Notes: generated by a model not told the origin, from the sequence alone. A stretch of DNA of 34,632 bases from Avisuccinivibrio_A sp964399665 (GCA_964399665.1 CAYNSI010000001.1:1-34632); one strand, 5' to 3'. Positions 23,396 through 32,435 are shown, numbered from the stretch's first letter. Numbers and translations: made by a program.

Positions 23396-25108
23396 TTAAA
23401 CTGTGATCTCCTCAAGTTTTACAATCTCCCTTAGGCAGATTGGATCTTCTTTGTAATCCAACTGTTTTTCATTGACGATTACCATGCCTGCTGCAACCAA
23501 TTGTTTTTGGCTTGCGCTGACGGCATATTTGCGGTCAATCAGCTCTTTTTTGGCTGTTTCAAAAGCTTCATCGGCCTTACTGCGGTCTGCTACAACTGTA
23601 ATTTCAAAAACGAGCAGATAATCTTTAATGTGGATGCACAGGTCACAGCATCCTTTGGTATGTTCTTCCTCAGCACTGCACTCCAGCCCAAGGATGTGCA
23701 TCACGAGTTTTAAGATGTCACGGAACTTTTCTTCACTAAAGGGCAGGATATTTTGATAGCAGAATTCTTCAATAATATAGTTGAGTTCATTTTTGAGGGC
23801 TGGAAAATCTTTGTTGCAAAGAGCAGTGTATAACTGGTTGACATAAGTATTGCGTCTTGCTCTGAAGCCGACTGTTTTGGCAAGATGTTCGACTATATTA
23901 TGGACAAAGGCCTCTTTGATCTCGGGATTAGGGATACCAAGATAGAGTTTATTGCCTTTGGCACTTTTTATAGTGAAGTAGCCCATATGACACAAAATGG
24001 CAAAGAATGGGAAGTTTGCGTCAGTGGGGTTGGGGTTGTTGATTGACGGAGTCAATTCTTGTTCACTGCCTGCTATGACAGGATTTGGTTTTAAAAAGTC
24101 AGCAAGCTCTCCTAAGCCTTTTTTCTGCTCTTCTAAGTTGTTTAAGCAGTAAACCACTATGGGAGGAGTGGGCGCTCCTCTCCTTTGCCAGTAGAGTTTA
24201 AAACCTTCGCTTGGATTACTAAAGAATTTCATCACTGAAAAGGGGTTGTAAAGTTGAGTTTTGGCATTTCTGTCAAAGCAATAGCCGCCATAGTAGTATT
24301 TGATCTCATCCAAAACCTTTTGTCGATCCCAGTTTTTATCAGGCTCTTGTTGTTTTAAAACCAAAGCTGCATTATCAATATAGCCCCCAAAGTACGTTTC
24401 AAGCTCATCCTGGGTAATGCCGGTTAAAGAGCCATACATAGGGTCAAAGGAAAGATCTACAAAATTACTGGGGTCGGAGAATAGATTAAGATTGGAAAAT
24501 CGGTAAACTCCGGTAATAAAGATAAAGCGGAACTTGCTAATGTTAGTTTTTAAAAGATTGAAAAACTGATTGAGGACCATTAGGCGTTGTTCAAATTCCT
24601 CGTTATCATTCAAAGCATGGGTAAGCGGGTCACTATATGTATCCATCAACAAAACCAGAGAATCGTTTTCAATTGACTGCAGGGCGCTTGTTAGGGCCAC
24701 ATCCCATTCAACTGTACGATCAACCTCAATCCCGACGCTCTTCAGTGCGAAAGAAAGATGACTTCCAAACACCTGCTTATAATTTTTGGTCTTATTAAAC
24801 TCACATGTTAGATTTAACATAAGCCTGATGACTTTGTAAGTATAGTCATTCCACAAGTTATCGCGCACAAGCTTAAGGCCTTTAAATCTTTTAGTGCCGC
24901 GGGCAAAGAGCTCATAGAAGGTGGAAACCAGGAATGTTTTACCAAAGCGGCGGGGACGGGATAAAAAGACAATACCTCTTTTTTTGGCAATCTGTGCCAC
25001 TAAATCAGTCTTATCGATATACAGCAGCTTGTTATCAATTATATCGTCAAAGTCCAGAAGGCCTATTGGCATGGGATCTTCTAATAAGATTTGAGCAGGT
25101 GTCGTCAT
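23396..25108 (-). CDS. AAA-ATPase-like / PD-(D/E)XK nuclease-like protein (PF09820 + PF08011)
   Basis: A 570-residue protein with the PF09820 AAA-ATPase-like domain in the first half (Walker A-like RPRRFGKT at 51-58, an early YIDKTDLV block, Walker B-like LVLLMDTYSD) and a PF08011-type PD-(D/E)XK domain at the end. In the nuclease core Asp489 and Glu502 are present, but the usual lysine of ExK is Thr504 (E-I-T), so cleavage may be lost. The family is often multicopy and its function is unknown; defence, toxin or selfish roles have been considered. AAGGAG precedes the ATG. A close paralogue begins at 34515. Confidence 0.9.
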   Translation of the reverse strand: MTTPAQILLEDPMPIGLLDFDDIIDNKLLYIDKTDLVAQIAKKRGIVFLSRPRRFGKTFLVSTFYELFARGTKRFKGLKLVRDNLWNDYTYKVIRLMLNLTCEFNKTKNYKQVFGSHLSFALKSVGIEVDRTVEWDVALTSALQSIENDSLVLLMDTYSDPLTHALNDNEEFEQRLMVLNQFFNLLKTNISKFRFIFITGVYRFSNLNLFSDPSNFVDLSFDPMYGSLTGITQDELETYFGGYIDNAALVLKQQEPDKNWDRQKVLDEIKYYYGGYCFDRNAKTQLYNPFSVMKFFSNPSEGFKLYWQRRGAPTPPIVVYCLNNLEEQKKGLGELADFLKPNPVIAGSEQELTPSINNPNPTDANFPFFAILCHMGYFTIKSAKGNKLYLGIPNPEIKEAFVHNIVEHLAKTVGFRARRNTYVNQLYTALCNKDFPALKNELNYIIEEFCYQNILPFSEEKFRDILKLVMHILGLECSAEEEHTKGCCDLCIHIKDYLLVFEITVVADRSKADEAFETAKKELIDRKYAVSASQKQLVAAGMVIVNEKQLDYKEDPICLREIVKLEEITV

Positions 25109-25296
25109 AATAATCTCCTTTGATGTCAGGTTTTAGCATAGCACTTAGCAATAACAACAGCCAAAAGTGAATATTGCCTCTTACTCTCATACGCGGTTGC
25201 AGGATATGATGAGGCTTCTTACATTCTTCACAGTCTTAACTTAAGTTTGTCATTGCAATAACTATTTCAGGGAGACTTTTGGGGGGGGATTTACTG

Positions 25297-25383
25297 TGGT
25301 GCCGAAGGAGGGACTTGAACCCACACGATATCGCTACCGGCGGATTTTGAATCCGCTGCGTCTACCAATTCCGCCACTTCGGC
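25297..25383 (-). tRNA. tRNA-Leu (anticodon CAA)
   Basis: The minus strand reads a class II tRNA of 87 nt with encoded CCA: acceptor arms GCCGAAG/CTTCGGC, D-loop with GGTAGACGC, anticodon stem GCGGA/TCCGC with loop TTCAAAA giving CAA (reads UUG), a long variable arm, and GGTTCAAGTCC as the T-arm. It lies 60 nt downstream of trkH on the same strand. Confidence 0.96.
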
Positions 25384-25405
25384 AAAACACGACTTTGACT
25401 GAGGC

Positions 25406-25433
25406 ATTATATGAATTTTACAGATCTTGGCAA
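25406..25433 (-). promoter_or_regulatory. Promoter of tRNA-Leu
   Basis: On the minus strand TTGCCA (25428-25433) and a perfect TATAAT (25406-25411) are 16 nt apart, placing the start point shortly before the tRNA 5' end. This gives the tRNA a promoter independent of trkH. Confidence 0.75.
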
Positions 25434-25443
25434 GTGTTTTTTG

Positions 25444-26910
25444 CTACAGACGCCAGAACATTCTGGTAAGACAAAGGAGCACGGGGATGATTTCAAGGCG
25501 TCCCATTAACATGTCAAGGGAAAACAGCAGCAGCAAAGGATCTCCTATACCTGCAAAGTTAGCCCGGGGGCCTAATTCAGGACCCATGGCAGGACCTACA
25601 TTAGAGAGCATGGTAATAGTTGCGGTTACAGCATCGGTGATGTTAAGGCCTAAGGTTGCGGCAATGACGGATGAGACCATAAAGACCATGATCCAGGCAA
25701 CCAGGAAGGTGATCACGGCCCTTAGGGAATCAACATCCACCCTGGCGCCGTTAAAGCGCGGCTCTACCATGCGGCTTGGATGAATGGACCTTATAAACTG
25801 GGCTTTAAACATGGCACAGCATACCTGGATCCTGAAGAATTTAATTCCTCCTGCCGTAGATCCTGAACAGCCTCCTATAGCGAAAATCATGATAAATAAG
25901 GCGGTGACAAAGCCGTTCCAGGAGGTAAAGTCATCAAGGGCAAATCCTGTGGTCGAAAGGATGGAAACGGTATTGAAAAGGGCAGTCCTGAAGGTCTTTT
26001 CCAGAGGATAGTCAGAGCCTAATATCAGGGAGATAAACACCATTGCGGTAATAATCAGAATAAACAGGCTGTAGCCTCTGACCTGCTCATTTTTAAAAAC
26101 TCCAAAGATCTTAAAAATATTGAATGAAAGACATCCTAACAGAACCAAAAATGGCAGCGCTCCTAGGTACATAAAGACAATGGCCGTGTACTGTGCCCTG
26201 GCACCTAAATCATTCATGGAGGAGTCAAGGGGCATCATCCCTCCTGTTGATACAGTGCACAAGGCGGCATTTACCGCCAAAAAGGGAGGCAGGCCGCAGA
26301 TAAGATAGCTTATGATACAGGCTGCTGCAGTTATGATGTACCAGGTAAGCAGGGCAAAGGCCATAGTCTTCAGGTGGGGGGTAATCTTTGCGGCATCATC
26401 AAAGGAATTAGATTCGGTTTTGAAAATATTAATCCCTCCTGAGGCAAAGCTTGGCAGGGCAGCTGCTGCCAGAACCACAAAGCCTATCCCGCCTAGAAAC
26501 TGCATCATGGAGCGCCACAAGAGGATGGATCGGGGTCTTGATGCCAGATCATCGATGACGGTAGCCCCGGTGGTGGAAAGTGCCGAAACGCTTTCAAAAA
26601 AGGCCCCGATAAAGGAGAGATCTTTGAGCATTAAAAAAATCGGCAAGGCGGCGATGACAGCAGAGAGCAGCCATAAGGTTACCGTAAATAAAAACAATTC
26701 CCTGATGCCAAGGTTGGCTTTGGCGCTTTTTCCTGCCTTTTTAAGGAGTTGACTTATGATGACGGCACAACCTGACATCAAGGGAAACTCATAACTGCTG
26801 CCGTCATCTGTGATTAAGCCGAAGGCAAGGGGAATAAGACCGATGACTGCCATTGCCAACAGGGCAGGGGAGAGCATTCTTGCCACCAGGGGCAAATTGA
26901 TAATGGTCAT
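25444..26910 (-). CDS. trkH: Trk system potassium uptake channel TrkH
   Basis: A 488-residue membrane protein with the fourfold M1-P-M2 repeat of Trk/Ktr/HKT potassium channels. The selectivity regions are seen as ALSTTGATVIDD, CTVSTGGMMPLD, SILSTTGFALDD and TMLSNVGPAMGP. E. coli TrkH has 483 residues. I chose ATG 26910, which overlaps the trkA stop in an ATGA, over a start 15 nt upstream. It needs TrkA, encoded just upstream, for nucleotide-dependent gating. Confidence 0.97.
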   Translation of the reverse strand: MTIINLPLVARMLSPALLAMAVIGLIPLAFGLITDDGSSYEFPLMSGCAVIISQLLKKAGKSAKANLGIRELFLFTVTLWLLSAVIAALPIFLMLKDLSFIGAFFESVSALSTTGATVIDDLASRPRSILLWRSMMQFLGGIGFVVLAAAALPSFASGGINIFKTESNSFDDAAKITPHLKTMAFALLTWYIITAAACIISYLICGLPPFLAVNAALCTVSTGGMMPLDSSMNDLGARAQYTAIVFMYLGALPFLVLLGCLSFNIFKIFGVFKNEQVRGYSLFILIITAMVFISLILGSDYPLEKTFRTALFNTVSILSTTGFALDDFTSWNGFVTALFIMIFAIGGCSGSTAGGIKFFRIQVCCAMFKAQFIRSIHPSRMVEPRFNGARVDVDSLRAVITFLVAWIMVFMVSSVIAATLGLNITDAVTATITMLSNVGPAMGPELGPRANFAGIGDPLLLLFSLDMLMGRLEIIPVLLCLTRMFWRL

Positions 26911-28298
26911 GGCATAAGGATCCAAAAAGGACGCGGCCTGAAAAGTTTCACCAATGCTGCAGCATCCTGCTGCTCTTCCAAGTAGGTTACAATCCTGTCA
27001 CCTTCACAGAAGATAAAATTGTCATCAATGACCATGACTTTTTTGTCGCGCACTGCCAAAGCAAAGACTACGCCATAAGGAATGGTAAGATCGGAGACCT
27101 TTTTGCCGATAACCTTTGAAGAGCGCTTATTGCCTGAAATCTTAAGCTCCATGCCCAAAGAGGCCCCGCCGCGAAACAGCTTTACCTTTTCTACTCCTTC
27201 CTGGCGGATCTTGGACAACAGCTCTGAGATGATCTCTTCGCGGGGGCTTACGACGATGTCCATGGCATTAGCGGAGTTTTTTGCCATGTCTCCTAATGAG
27301 GCATCCCTTAACACTGTGATGGTCCGCACGGGATCTATGCTGTTGAGCATTAAGGATGAGAGGATATTGTTTTCATCATTATTTGAGGCGGCGATAAAGC
27401 GGTCTGATTTATTGATATGCTCTTCGGTTAGAAATTCAAGATTGGAAGCATTGGCCTCAAAGACTTCCACCCCGGTATCCTGCAGATTATCGGCAGAACG
27501 CAGGGCCCTGTCATGGTCAGGCTCAAGCAGTTTTACCTTATAGCGGGAAGAGAGACGCTCTGCAAGCTCATCGGCAATGTGAGATCCTCCTGCTATGGTG
27601 ATTACCTTGGCGGTGCCCATTGAGGGGATCAGGGCAGTTAAAATGCTTTTAGCCCTTGATCTTTCGCAGCATAGGCACAAAGCATCATCTTCTTGAAGAG
27701 GCTCATTTAAAATATCGGCAATGGATTCACCGCCGCGGTGCAGGGCTGCTATTTTGATCCTCTCATCAAGCTTTAGGATCTCTGCTGTTTTTTGGCCTAT
27801 CAGCCTGCCGCCTTTGACACATTTTACCTCCATCATTACGATGCGATTGTCACAAAAATTTCCGATACACCCTGCCCCTTCAAATTCTAAAAGATCGATG
27901 ATGGCATTGGCGGCAATAAGCTCGGGGCAGATGATATTGTCTATGGGGATGGCATTGTGCCCGAATAAATCCGCAGCTTTGGTCAAATAGTCCCTGGCGC
28001 GGATCCTTGCTGTTTTGTTGGGGATCCCAAAAAGATATCCTGCAATACAGCAGGCGGTAATATTAACTTCATCATTGTCGGTAACGGCTGCCAAAAGTTC
28101 GGCATTTTCAGCACCGGCTTTTTTCAGGGCAGAAGGCAGGGAAGGATGCTCTTGAACTACCCTAAGATCAAGGCGCGTTGAGATCCTGGACAATACCAGG
28201 GAGGGTTCGTCCACCAAAGTTACGGCATGACCGCCTCCTACCAGATATTCAGCAAGCTCTATCCCCACCTTGGTGGCCCCAAGTATGATGATCTTCAT
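26907..28298 (-). CDS. trkA: Trk system potassium uptake regulatory protein TrkA
   Basis: A 463-residue cytoplasmic protein (E. coli 458) with two RCK halves, each an NAD-binding Rossmann domain followed by a TrkA-C domain. The first begins MKIIILGATKVGIELAEYL; the second Rossmann domain begins with VITIAGGSHIADELAERL. ATG 28298 matches the E. coli start; a TTG 24 nt upstream is less likely. It binds ATP and NAD(H) and gates TrkH. The order rsmB-trkA-trkH is usual for gammaproteobacteria except that trkH is often elsewhere. Confidence 0.97.
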   Translation of the reverse strand: MKIIILGATKVGIELAEYLVGGGHAVTLVDEPSLVLSRISTRLDLRVVQEHPSLPSALKKAGAENAELLAAVTDNDEVNITACCIAGYLFGIPNKTARIRARDYLTKAADLFGHNAIPIDNIICPELIAANAIIDLLEFEGAGCIGNFCDNRIVMMEVKCVKGGRLIGQKTAEILKLDERIKIAALHRGGESIADILNEPLQEDDALCLCCERSRAKSILTALIPSMGTAKVITIAGGSHIADELAERLSSRYKVKLLEPDHDRALRSADNLQDTGVEVFEANASNLEFLTEEHINKSDRFIAASNNDENNILSSLMLNSIDPVRTITVLRDASLGDMAKNSANAMDIVVSPREEIISELLSKIRQEGVEKVKLFRGGASLGMELKISGNKRSSKVIGKKVSDLTIPYGVVFALAVRDKKVMVIDDNFIFCEGDRIVTYLEEQQDAAALVKLFRPRPFWILMP

Positions 28299-28338
28299 CT
28301 TTAAGCATTGCCTCCGCCACAACTTTTGGCATTGTAAC

Positions 28339-30036
28339 TCAAAGTAAGGCGGCTTTTATGAATCTTGCATAGAAGAAACCGTCTCCTCCGTCATCACCGG
28401 GAAGCCGCTGTAAAAAGCCCATGCTTGTGCCTTTAAATACAAAAGGCAGCAGCTTAAAGTCAGGGTGATTTTTCAAAAATGCCTCCACTCTATCCTGGTT
28501 TTCCTCCCGAAGCAGGGAGCAGGTGGTATAAAGCAGCACCCCGCCTTCTTTTAGAAGTTTGGATGCCTCATCGAGGATCTTTTCTTGAAGATGGGTTAGA
28601 TTTTCAAGATCTGATTGTCTTCTTAGCCATTTAATGTCAGGATGGCGGCGAATCACCCCGGTACCTGAACAGGGTGCATCCACTAAAATTCTGTCGAAAC
28701 TGTCTGCTATCAAAGGATGGCAGCTTAAGGTGGCAGCATCGGTTTCAATTAAATTTACCTCATGCCCAAGACGCTCCATCAACTTTACAATGGTTTTGGC
28801 ACGCTCATGATCAATTTCTACTGCGGTGATCTGTGCTTTGGGCGCCAGTGCTGCAAGGTGGGCAGTTTTCCCTCCCGGGGCGGCACAGCAGTCTAAAATT
28901 TTAAGATTTACCCTATCAAGATTGGGAAAGCTGTCTTCACAAAGCAGCAGGGGGGCTGCAAGCTGGGCACTAAGATCCTGAATGACAACCTTTCCTTCCT
29001 TAAAAAGGGGGATCTTAGAAGAGGGCATGGGCTTTTCAAGCAGAACAGCACTTTTAAGCAAAGGGGACAGTGCGTACTTAATGCCTTGTGATGACAGAAG
29101 TTTTTCATAGTCTTTGGGATCTTCTTTGTCTTCACAGATCCTGAGCCACAGGGGGGCATGCTCATTGGATGATGCCAAAATATTTTGGGTAAGATCTCCA
29201 TAGTAATCATGAAGTTTTAGGTATAGCCAGTCCGGGAAGGAGTATTTTACAGCTGGGTCAGAAGTTTCAGTAAGCCTGCTGTCCTCCCTTAAAAAACGCC
29301 TTAAAACGGCATTGATAACGGTACGGTATTTTTGGCAGCGGCACATGGCGCAGGCCCCGACTGCTGCGGATACTACGGCATGGGGCGGGGTTCTCATAAA
29401 GCACAGCTGATACAAAGCCGTTAACAGCAGATTTTGGGCATTGCGAAAGGAAGATGGGATCTTAACTTTAAGAAGGGGCATCAGGGTATGGCATAACAGT
29501 CTTCGGTGACGCAAAGTGCCGTTTACTATCTCAGTTACTAAGGCAGTATCTTTTTCATCCAAATGGGAAGTATGCTCACTTACTGCCGGCATAAGTGATC
29601 TGCCGCATTCTACCGCAGTTACTATCTTGGCAGCCGCTGCCCGGCTTGCAGAGCCTTTGGTACTGTTGTTATGAGAAGCATTTTTGGTCACAAAGCCCCG
29701 AGGGTTATTTAAGGCATTTTTGTTATGGTAGGGTTGGCAGGGGCCGCCGCATTTTTTNNNNNNNNNNNNNNNNNNNNNNNNNNNNNNNNNNNNNNNNNNN
29801 NNNNNNNNNNNNNNNNNNNNNNNNNNNNNNNNNNNNNNNNNNNNNNNNNNNNNNNNNTCTTTTTTTTGGCTGCTATCTGAAGGGATAATCTGAACGCTTA
29901 TAGTGCTGCCCTTAGAGCTTATAACCGCGTCGGTAATCGGGGATGGGAACTTTTTGCCTCCTTTTTGATAAGGCCTAAAGGTTTTAGGTTTCTTTTCCCC
30001 TAAGGCATGATCTGATTTGTCAGGTTTTTGGGGCAT
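28339..30036 (-). CDS. rsmB: RsmB/Sun, 16S rRNA m5C967 methyltransferase, with long N-terminal extension and an internal gap
   Basis: The enzyme methylates C967 of 16S rRNA. From about SASRAAAAKIVTAV onward it has the NusB-like RNA-binding domain and a full SAM-dependent core: CCAAPGGKTAHLAAL, the DAPCSGTGVIRRHPDIKW block and YTTCSLLREEN, with both catalytic cysteines. The core fits the 429-residue E. coli protein. In front is an extra Lys/Ser/Asn-rich stretch: 59 residues before the 100-N gap and about 40 after it. The ATG at 30036 lies 1 nt after the fmt stop, so a coupled start is likely, but the gap leaves frame continuity unproven; a separate small gene is the alternative. Confidence 0.9.
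   Translation of the reverse strand: MPQKPDKSDHALGEKKPKTFRPYQKGGKKFPSPITDAVISSKGSTISVQIIPSDSSQKKXXXXXXXXXXXXXXXXXXXXXXXXXXXXXXXXXXKKCGGPCQPYHNKNALNNPRGFVTKNASHNNSTKGSASRAAAAKIVTAVECGRSLMPAVSEHTSHLDEKDTALVTEIVNGTLRHRRLLCHTLMPLLKVKIPSSFRNAQNLLLTALYQLCFMRTPPHAVVSAAVGACAMCRCQKYRTVINAVLRRFLREDSRLTETSDPAVKYSFPDWLYLKLHDYYGDLTQNILASSNEHAPLWLRICEDKEDPKDYEKLLSSQGIKYALSPLLKSAVLLEKPMPSSKIPLFKEGKVVIQDLSAQLAAPLLLCEDSFPNLDRVNLKILDCCAAPGGKTAHLAALAPKAQITAVEIDHERAKTIVKLMERLGHEVNLIETDAATLSCHPLIADSFDRILVDAPCSGTGVIRRHPDIKWLRRQSDLENLTHLQEKILDEASKLLKEGGVLLYTTCSLLREENQDRVEAFLKNHPDFKLLPFVFKGTSMGFLQRLPGDDGGDGFFYARFIKAALL
29758..29857. other. Assembly gap (100 N) in a homopolymer tract
   Basis: The gap is bordered by six T on the left and by TC plus eight T on the right, which are A-runs encoding Lys on the rsmB strand. 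Unlike the other gap there is no long shared flank, so real missing sequence is possible. Confidence 0.9.
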
Positions 30037-30037
30037 C

Positions 30038-30979
30038 TTAGGTTACAAGCTCCCCGGGCTTGAAAAGATCTTTTTTGGAGCGTAATAAATCCGCGGCATT
30101 AACAGGACCTTTGCCTGGGGCTTGGATCACGGTAATTAAAAGCGCGCCTTCTTTTGCGGCAATTTCCAAGCCTCTTTTACTGCTTAAAACAGTACCTAAG
30201 GGGCCCTTATTGTCTGTAGCTTCGGCCTTTAAGATCTTGTAGTTAACTCCCTTATGGCAGATCACCGCCACAGGCCAGGGATAGAAGCTGCGCACTTTTA
30301 AGGCAAGGGCAGGTGCAGGGCGTGAAAAATCAAGCAGTGCCTCTTCTTTGGTGATTTTGGCAGCATAGCTTACTTGACTTTCATCCTGAACCTCGGGGGT
30401 AAGTTTGTCCTCCAGGATTTGAGGCAGAGTATCAGTAAGAGTCTGCGCTCCCAGCAGGGCAAGCTTTGCAAACAGGGTCTTTGAGGTGTCCTCACGGTCA
30501 ATTGAAATAGAGGCTTTTTTAAGAATATCTCCGGCATCAAGCTTTTCTACAAGCCTGATAATGGAAATGCCGGTCTCCTTTTCACCGTCTAAAATCGCCC
30601 TTTGAATCGGGGCGGCGCCCCGATATTTTGGCAGCAGTGAGGCATGAACATTAATGCATCCAAGCCTTGGGGCATTAAGGATTGCAGACGGCAGAATGAT
30701 GCCATAGGCCGTGACCACGGCAAGATCTGCCCTGAAGGATTTAAATTCCTCAACTACGGCAGGATCTTTAAAATCAACAGGCTGTATGACTCTAAGACCG
30801 TGTTCCTGAGCCACAATTTTTACCGCTGATTTAGTAGTCTTATGACCGCGTCCTGCCTCCCTGTCAGGCTGGGTATAGACGGCCAGGGGAATAAAGCCCT
30901 TATCTATAAGAGCCTTAAGATGAACTGCGGCAAATTCAGGAGTGCCTGCAAAAATAAGCCTGGGAGGGGAGGTTTGCAT
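30038..30979 (-). CDS. fmt: Methionyl-tRNA formyltransferase
   Basis: A 313-residue protein (E. coli 315) that formylates initiator Met-tRNA. The start LIFAGTPEFAAVHLKAL, the formyl-donor site NVHASLLPKYRGAAPIQ with catalytic Asn and His, and the C-terminal RNA-binding domain with VRSFYPWPVA are all present. Its ATG overlaps the def stop in TGATG, and rsmB begins 1 nt after its stop, so translation of the three genes is likely coupled. Confidence 0.97.
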   Translation of the reverse strand: MQTSPPRLIFAGTPEFAAVHLKALIDKGFIPLAVYTQPDREAGRGHKTTKSAVKIVAQEHGLRVIQPVDFKDPAVVEEFKSFRADLAVVTAYGIILPSAILNAPRLGCINVHASLLPKYRGAAPIQRAILDGEKETGISIIRLVEKLDAGDILKKASISIDREDTSKTLFAKLALLGAQTLTDTLPQILEDKLTPEVQDESQVSYAAKITKEEALLDFSRPAPALALKVRSFYPWPVAVICHKGVNYKILKAEATDNKGPLGTVLSSKRGLEIAAKEGALLITVIQAPGKGPVNAADLLRSKKDLFKPGELVT

Positions 30980-31521
30980 CAGTGTTCGGCCTTGCGCTTT
31001 AACTTGGTAAATTTTTTCTTTAAAAGTTCCCGTTTTAACCTGGAAAGCTTGTCAATAAAAAGTTTGCCGTCCAAATGATCTATTTCATGCTGAATACACA
31101 CTGCAGGAAGCCCTGTTGCCTGATACTCGGCAAACTCCCCTGCAACATTTTGATATCTTACGGTAACTTTGTTAAAACGTTCTACCTCGGCCCGGTAGTC
31201 CGGCACTGAAAGACAGCCTTCTGTTGCCATGACGGGCTCATCTGATGCCGTTATTACAGGATTGATAAGGACGGCCTTAAAGGAGCTTTGCGGCTCAGAT
31301 TCTATTTCTTCAGGATCTAAGGAGACTTCGGGGACATCCATGACAATAATACGGATATTTTCCCCTATTTGTGACGCGGCAAGGCCTATGCCGTCTCCTT
31401 GGTACATGGTGTCAAACATGTCCTCGCTTAAGATTTTGATATTATCGTCAAAGACTGTTACTTCCCTACATGCTTCCCTTAATCTTTTATCAGGGTAGGT
31501 AACTATTTCCCTTTGAGCCAT
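30979..31521 (-). CDS. def: Peptide deformylase
   Basis: A 180-residue metalloenzyme removing N-terminal formyl groups. All three motifs are present: GIGLAASQ (44-51), EGCLSVP with metal ligand Cys103, and HEIDH (145-149) with the other two ligands and the catalytic Glu. Slightly longer than the 169 residues of E. coli Def. It is first in the def-fmt-rsmB-trkA-trkH run, which reads as one operon; GAGGA lies upstream of its ATG. Confidence 0.97.
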   Translation of the reverse strand: MAQREIVTYPDKRLREACREVTVFDDNIKILSEDMFDTMYQGDGIGLAASQIGENIRIIVMDVPEVSLDPEEIESEPQSSFKAVLINPVITASDEPVMATEGCLSVPDYRAEVERFNKVTVRYQNVAGEFAEYQATGLPAVCIQHEIDHLDGKLFIDKLSRLKRELLKKKFTKLKRKAEH

Positions 31522-31727
31522 GGCAGTTTTATCCTCAACATTGATGGCGCAGATCTTAGCATAAAGACGGCCTCTTCATTTTAAGGCTCCTTCTAAAGCG
31601 TATCTTAAAATCACAAAGCTTTAAGGCTTTATAAGGTCCGAAACTGCGCGGATAGCAGATCTTTTAAGGCTGCACGCAACAAGCCTTCATAGTGAATTTA
31701 AGGCAAAAACATAAGGCAGTAAATTAC

Positions 31728-31965
31728 CTATCAATTGTGGCGTAAACCCCCTCGCTTCAGCGATGGGGATATAAGCTGCTCCCGCGCAAGCGGGACATAT
31801 TTTTGCTAGCGTTAGATATCTGTATGCTGTAAAATTCTCTACATAGGGTAGGACAGACCCGAATCTTCGCTTGTGGGCATCATGTAAGACCTTCTGAGGC
31901 GAAAGTCGAAGAGGCTGTGGTGGGAGAAGCGGGAATCCCCCGCCTTTAGGCACGGGGAGTGTCAA
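31728..31965 (+). mobile_element. Reduced IS200/IS605-type element (ends plus tnpB tail, 238 bp)
   Basis: The proposed element follows TTAC (31724-31727) and ends with TCAA (31962-31965), the left and right cleavage tetranucleotides known for IS608. The left end has an imperfect hairpin at 31747-31768 (CCCC...CGC/GCG...GGGG, one mismatch) and a second perfect one (TCCCGC/GCGGGA, 31780-31795). The right end has the bulged hairpin CCCC-GCC/GGC-GGGG at about 31938-31957. Between them lies only the final part of tnpB. No transposase gene is present, so it would be non-autonomous. The right end of such elements also encodes the omega RNA that guides TnpB. Exact left boundary is uncertain. Confidence 0.7.
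31833..31949 (+). pseudogene. tnpB: tnpB C-terminal remnant
   Basis: In the frame ending at TAG 31947-31949 the sequence reads VGQTRIFACGHHVRP and then EAVVGEAGIPRL, the style of ending seen in IS605-family TnpB proteins (an ACG..VRP block and an EAG tail). The frame is closed by TAA immediately upstream (31830-31832), so about 38 codons remain of a gene of 350-400. The rest has been deleted, or is kept only because it overlaps the omega RNA and right end. Confidence 0.65.
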
Positions 31966-32111
31966 GAGAAAACATGCTTAACTTGCACTATCACCGGTCT
32001 GCTGCACCATGGTGGTCTTTCAGGGTAAGACCTTTATGCAGGGGTTAGCGTTTAGACCAGGTTTATCCAACAAATGCCCGGAGGATCAAGATTCTCGGCA
32101 GGATCCTATTG

Positions 32112-32435
32112 TTATTCGGTCTCTTCAGCAGAAAATACAGAATTGTCACTGCCAAAATCATTTCTGCAGTAGGCTTCGGCATCCCAGTCATTGTCATATC
32201 TTTCACTACCGTCAGGCATTACCAGCCTGAAGCGGTACTGATAGCTTGGCCTGACGCCGCGTTCAATGGTAATTGAGCCGCGGAAAGTGCCGTTTTTCTG
32301 GGGTTTCATTGCAACAGGCTGCCAGTCATTGTGTTCACACAACAGGAAAATCTGCTCGGCTCCCTGGGCTGCTTCTTTTTTAATATAAAAAGAAACGGTA
32401 ACTTTTTTTTCCGTAAATCTTTTGGAAACGCTCAT
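32112..32435 (-). CDS. Small CBM48/isoamylase early-set domain protein
   Basis: A 107-residue cytoplasmic protein consisting of a single early-set (CBM48/AMPK glycogen-binding-like) domain: VSFYIKKEAAQGAEQIFLLC, EHNDWQPVAMK, a middle TFRGSITIERGVRPSYQYRF block and YDNDWDAEAY near the end. Such free-standing domains bind glycogen or starch in known relatives, but there is no enzyme domain and no glycogen gene beside it, so the role is open. It has its own 263-nt upstream region, in which I see nothing else. Confidence 0.83.
   Translation of the reverse strand: MSVSKRFTEKKVTVSFYIKKEAAQGAEQIFLLCEHNDWQPVAMKPQKNGTFRGSITIERGVRPSYQYRFRLVMPDGSERYDNDWDAEAYCRNDFGSDNSVFSAEETE

Noticed and set aside
25281..25289. 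Run of nine G next to tRNA-Leu
   Set aside because: Not part of a hairpin with a U-tract and without other structure, so not called as a terminator.
31687..31965. Minus-strand 92-codon ORF
   Set aside because: It runs antisense through the IS605-type ends and the tnpB remnant; its sequence is explained by those hairpins.
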